8,208 bases of DNA from Actinomycetota bacterium (GTDB lineage: Bacteria > Actinomycetota > Thermoleophilia > Solirubrobacterales > Solirubrobacteraceae). Below the pieces are notes generated by a model, which did not search any database, was not told the DNA's origin, and saw only the letters and a program-made list of their open reading frames with translations. The position numbers and the translations under genes are program-made. The DNA lies in NCBI GenBank assembly GCA_005883255.1, contig VAXS01000207.1:1-8208 (forward strand), given 5' to 3'. Shown in pieces: positions 5,821-8,208 of this stretch. Position 1 is the first letter of the stretch, and each line of letters begins with the position of its first letter.

Positions 5821-6560
5821 TGGCTGCTGAGACGGACCTGCCGGCAGAGCCGGAGGCGGCGCCGAGACGGGCGACGATGACGATCGGGGCGGTGTGCAAG
5901 GCGCTGCTGCCCGAGTTCCCCGACATCTCGATCTCCAAGATCCGCTACCTGGAGGACCAGAAGCTGCTGAGCCCCAAGCGGACGCCGGGCGGCTACCGCC
6001 TGTACGCGGCCACCGACGTGAACCGGCTGCGCGCGATCCTCCGCCTCCAGCGCGACGAGTTCCTCCCCCTCCGGGTCATCCGCCAGGAGCTGGCCTCGGG
6101 GCGGGGGCAGATGGGCGCCGGGGCCAAGGCCGGCGCGTTGGACGGGCGCCGCCTGCGGGCCGCGGTCACCGTGCGCGAGCGCGGGGCGCTCCACACGCTC
6201 GACGACGTGCTGGACGACACCGGGGCCAAGCCCGAGCTGGTGCGCGAGCTGGAGGAGTACGGGGTGATCAAGGGCGAGACCCGCGCCGGCGTGCGCTACT
6301 ACGACGAGACCGAGCGCGAGATCGTGCGCGCCGTACGGGAGCTCGCCCGCCACGGGGTGGGCGGGCGCAACCTGCGGGTCTTTCGCAGCTCCGCGGATCG
6401 CGAGGCCGCGCTCCTGCAGCAGATCCTGGGCCCGGCGCTGCGCTCCCGCAACCCCGAGAAGCGCAAGGAGGCGATCGAGACCCTGGAGAACCTGGCGGCC
6501 GTCGCCACCCAGCTCAAGCACCTGCTGCTGATCCGCGACCTGCGCAAGATCGCCGGCTAG
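5820..6560 (+). CDS. ftsR: FtsR-like MerR-family transcriptional regulator (246 aa)
   Basis: Winged-helix MerR DNA-binding domain at 20-92: TIGAVCKALLPEFPDISISK, then IRYLEDQKLLSPKRTPGGYR and LQRDEFLPLRVIRQEL. The 'FPDISISKIRYLE' version is specific to the actinobacterial Rv1828/FtsR group, and 246 aa matches Rv1828 (247 aa). A variable Gly/Ala/Arg linker (93-125) joins a helical C-terminal effector/dimer domain, with the conserved ELARHGVGGRNLRVFRSSAD (174-193) and a long final helix. In Corynebacterium FtsR activates ftsZ and so controls cell division; here that role is inferred. The ATG overlaps the garA-like stop by one base (TGATG), with GGAG 5 nt upstream, so the two are translationally coupled, as garA and Rv1828 are adjacent in mycobacteria. 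Codon 20 is another ATG (5877) and could be the true start, since the first 19 residues look disordered. Confidence 0.87.
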   Translation: MAAETDLPAEPEAAPRRATMTIGAVCKALLPEFPDISISKIRYLEDQKLLSPKRTPGGYRLYAATDVNRLRAILRLQRDEFLPLRVIRQELASGRGQMGAGAKAGALDGRRLRAAVTVRERGALHTLDDVLDDTGAKPELVRELEEYGVIKGETRAGVRYYDETEREIVRAVRELARHGVGGRNLRVFRSSADREAALLQQILGPALRSRNPEKRKEAIETLENLAAVATQLKHLLLIRDLRKIAG

Positions 6561-6566
6561 CGGTCG

Positions 6567-7088
6567 GTGGACCTGCGCGATCGCATCCGCGACATCCCGG
6601 ACTTTCCCCGCCCGGGCATCGTGTTCAAGGACATCACCCCGCTGCTGCTGGACCCGGCGGCCATGGGCGAGGCCACCCGGGCGCTGGCCGTCTACGCCCG
6701 CGCGCGCGACGCCGAGCTGGTGGTCGCCGCCGAGGCCCGGGGGTTCATCTTCGGGGCGGCGGTGGCCCGGGAGCTCGAGGTCGGCTTCGTCCCCGCCCGC
6801 AAGCCGGGCAAGCTGCCCAGCCCCACCGTGAGCGCCGAGTACGCGCTCGAGTACGGCGTGGACACCCTGGAGCTGCACCGCGACGCCCTGCGCGACGGCA
6901 CCCGGGTCCTGGTCCACGACGACCTGATCGCCACCGGCGGGACGGCGCGGGCGGTGTGCGACCTGGTGCGGCAGCTGGGCGGCGAGGTGGTGGGTTGCGC
7001 CTTCGTGGTGGAGCTGGGCTTCCTGGAGGGCCGCCGGCGGCTGGACGGCCTGGACGTCCACTCCCTGGTCGTCTACGACCGCGAGTGA
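6567..7088 (+). CDS. apt: Adenine phosphoribosyltransferase (173 aa)
   Basis: A cytosolic purine-salvage enzyme: adenine + PRPP gives AMP + pyrophosphate. Family blocks are all visible: IPDFPRPGIVFKDITPLL (10-27), EARGFIFG (56-63), ARKPGKLP (77-84), EYALEYG (91-97) and the PRPP-binding loop VLVHDDLIATGGTA (114-127). The protein ends with the usual C-terminal VVYDRE-like tail and the length fits bacterial Apt. The GTG start is 6 nt after the ftsR stop; no clear ribosome binding site is seen, so coupling to ftsR is likely. In many actinobacteria apt sits between secF and relA, which is not the case here. The product could reuse adenine released by HpnG, but that link is only metabolic inference. 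Confidence 0.95.
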   Translation: MDLRDRIRDIPDFPRPGIVFKDITPLLLDPAAMGEATRALAVYARARDAELVVAAEARGFIFGAAVARELEVGFVPARKPGKLPSPTVSAEYALEYGVDTLELHRDALRDGTRVLVHDDLIATGGTARAVCDLVRQLGGEVVGCAFVVELGFLEGRRRLDGLDVHSLVVYDRE

Positions 7089-7092
7089 GCGC

Positions 7093-7530
7093 GTGCCCCG
7101 GACCGCCCGCACCCGCACCCTGCGCGCCGCGCCGGAGGACGTGTGGGAGGTGGTGGCGGATCCGCACCACTTCCCGCGCTGGTGGCCGCGCGTGGACCGG
7201 GTGGAGGCGGTCGACGACGGCCGCTGGACCAAGGTCTTCACCACCCGCAAGGGGCGGCCGGTCCGCGCCGACTTCGTGCTGGTCGACGTCCAACCCCCGC
7301 ACGTGTGCGCCTGGCGCCAGGAGGTCGAGGACTCCCCGTTCGAACGGGTGCTGGGCGACTCCGTGACGGAGGTGCGGATCGAGCCGGCGCCGGAGGGGGC
7401 GTCGGTGACGATCGAGCAGCGCCAGAAGCTGCGGGGCATGGCGCGCCTGGGCGGGCTGCTGGTCCGCCGCGCCACGGGGCGGGTGCTGGACGAGGCGCTG
7501 GACGGTCTGGAGCGGGCCTGTGTCCGTTGA
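7093..7530 (+). CDS. SRPBCC-superfamily (START/polyketide-cyclase-like) protein, 145 aa
   Basis: The N-terminus shows the typical SRPBCC opening: a strand (RTRTLRAAP), then the helix EDVWEVVADPHHFPRWWPRV (15-34) whose 'DP..FP.WWP' turn is a hallmark of the fold. Beta-strands follow, for example TKVFTTRKGRPVRADFVLVD and CAWRQEVEDSPF, with a long C-terminal amphipathic helix (about 118-142, LGGLLVRRATGRVLDEALDGL). Members bind hydrophobic ligands in a deep cavity; the ligand cannot be read from the sequence. The GTG start is 4 nt after the apt stop. The downstream alkyl-DHAP synthase-like gene begins inside its last codons, an 11-nt overlap, so the two are probably co-translated. A role in lipid handling together with that enzyme is possible but is only inferred from context. 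Confidence 0.78.
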   Translation: MPRTARTRTLRAAPEDVWEVVADPHHFPRWWPRVDRVEAVDDGRWTKVFTTRKGRPVRADFVLVDVQPPHVCAWRQEVEDSPFERVLGDSVTEVRIEPAPEGASVTIEQRQKLRGMARLGGLLVRRATGRVLDEALDGLERACVR

Positions 7531-8208
7531 GCCGGCGCGCGGCCGCTGGTGGGGATGGGGCGACGACGCGCACGCCCTGGAGCTGCCCGAGCCGGCGCTG
7601 GCGCTGCTGCGCGCCGAGCTCGAGGTCGACGATGTGCGGCGGGCGCCGGTGGCGCTGGAGGACGTGCGCCTGGGCGAGCCGGCGCTGCGCCCGGAGGCGC
7701 ACGCCCGGCTGGCCGCGGTGGTGGGCGCCGAGAACGTGCGCCAGGACCGGGCCGAGCGGGTGCTGCACGCCGCCGGGAAGGGCTATCCCGACCTGGTGCG
7801 CCAGCGGGCGGGCGACTGCGAGCGGGCCCCCGACGCCGTGGTCCACGCGGGCGACGGCGACCAGCTGGCGGCGATCCTGGAGGCCTGCGGGCAGGAGGCG
7901 GTGGCGGTCGTCCCGTTCGGCGGCGGCACCAGCGTGGTGGGGGGAGTGGAGCCGCTGCGGGGCGACTTCCCCGCGGTGGTGGCTCTCGACATGGGTGCGC
8001 TCGACCGCCCGGTCTCGGTGGACCGGGCTTCGCTCACGGCGGTGCTGGAGCCGGGGATGCGCGGCCCCCGGGTGGAGGCGGCGCTGCGCGCGCACGGGCT
8101 CTCCCTGGGCCACTACCCGCAGAGCTTCGAGTACGCCACCGTGGGGGGCTGGGTGGCCACCCGGTCGGCGGGGCAGGCGTCCACGGGCTACGGCCGGATC
8201 GACGACCT
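7520..8208 (+). CDS. Alkyl-DHAP synthase-like FAD-binding oxidase, N-terminal part (229 codons seen)
   Basis: The gene runs off the right edge. The N-terminus, GRWWGWGDDA (8-17), is the characteristic 'WWGWG' opening of bacterial AgpS-like proteins. It is followed by RVLHAAGKGYPDLVRQR (80-96) and ERAPDAVV (101-108), and then the PP-loop of the vanillyl-alcohol-oxidase-type FAD domain, VVPFGGGTSVVGG (130-142). Further family blocks are LEPGMRGPRVEAAL (176-189) and LSLGHYPQSFEYATVGGWVA (194-213). Mycobacterial AgpS (Rv3107c) has a similar layout. Alkyl-DHAP synthase exchanges the acyl chain of acyl-DHAP for a fatty alcohol, making the ether bond of ether lipids, but many bacterial members have no proven substrate. 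The GTG start at 7520 is chosen because it precedes RWWGWG closely and overlaps the SRPBCC gene by 11 nt. The C-terminal catalytic cap domain is outside the window. Confidence 0.85.
   Translation, partial: MSVEPARGRWWGWGDDAHALELPEPALALLRAELEVDDVRRAPVALEDVRLGEPALRPEAHARLAAVVGAENVRQDRAERVLHAAGKGYPDLVRQRAGDCERAPDAVVHAGDGDQLAAILEACGQEAVAVVPFGGGTSVVGGVEPLRGDFPAVVALDMGALDRPVSVDRASLTAVLEPGMRGPRVEAALRAHGLSLGHYPQSFEYATVGGWVATRSAGQASTGYGRIDD

Noticed and set aside
5805..7475. 556-codon minus-strand open frame opposite ftsR, apt and the SRPBCC gene.
   Set aside because: It spans three genes that are well supported on the plus strand, and its composition is typical of GC-rich antisense frames.
1..8208. 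Search for tRNA, rRNA, riboswitch, CRISPR, insertion-sequence ends and phage genes.
   Set aside because: None was recognisable by eye. The window is almost entirely filled by coherent genes with uniform high GC, giving no sign of recent transfer.

Overview
The window is very GC-rich (about three quarters G+C by eye) and densely packed. It looks like a chromosomal segment from a deep-branching actinobacterium. The best clue is the block pgsA-like / small anti-sigma-like protein / GarA-type FHA protein / FtsR-type MerR regulator. As I recall it, this resembles the mycobacterial pgsA2...gcvH-garA-Rv1828 neighbourhood. The RsiG-like protein and the zinc-ribbon form of GarA suggest a Thermoleophilia- or Rubrobacter-type lineage; that placement is inference.

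Minus strand, 1-2603: a hopanoid operon read right to left, shc (hpnF) -> hpnG -> hpnH. Squalene-hopene cyclase makes the C30 hopene. HpnH (only its first 36 codons are in the window) joins a 5'-deoxyadenosyl group to it. HpnG removes adenine to give ribosylhopane. shc and hpnG overlap in GTGA, and hpnG and hpnH are 3 nt apart.

Divergent gap, 2604-2664: 61 bp with a -10-like hexamer 7-8 nt before each start codon and no visible ribosome binding site on either side. This suggests two leaderless transcripts. A short inverted repeat lies between the two -10 elements.

Plus strand, 2665-4985: proS (prolyl-tRNA synthetase with an editing insertion), then a PgsA-like CDP-alcohol phosphatidyltransferase.

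Plus strand, 4986-8208: a strong extended -10 promoter, overlapped by a dyad, opens a tight operon. Its genes are an 86-aa RsiG-like protein carrying one near-perfect copy of the c-di-GMP-binding signature; a zinc-ribbon + FHA protein of the GarA/OdhI type with a possible Thr-Thr phospho-site; an FtsR-like MerR regulator; adenine phosphoribosyltransferase; an SRPBCC-fold protein; and the first 229 codons of an alkyl-DHAP synthase-like FAD enzyme. The themes are membrane lipids (hopanoid, phosphatidyl transfer, possible ether lipid) and signalling (c-di-GMP-type switch, Ser/Thr-phosphorylation-type switch, cell-division regulator). No RNA genes, CRISPR arrays or mobile elements were seen, and no intergenic gap exceeds about 90 bp.
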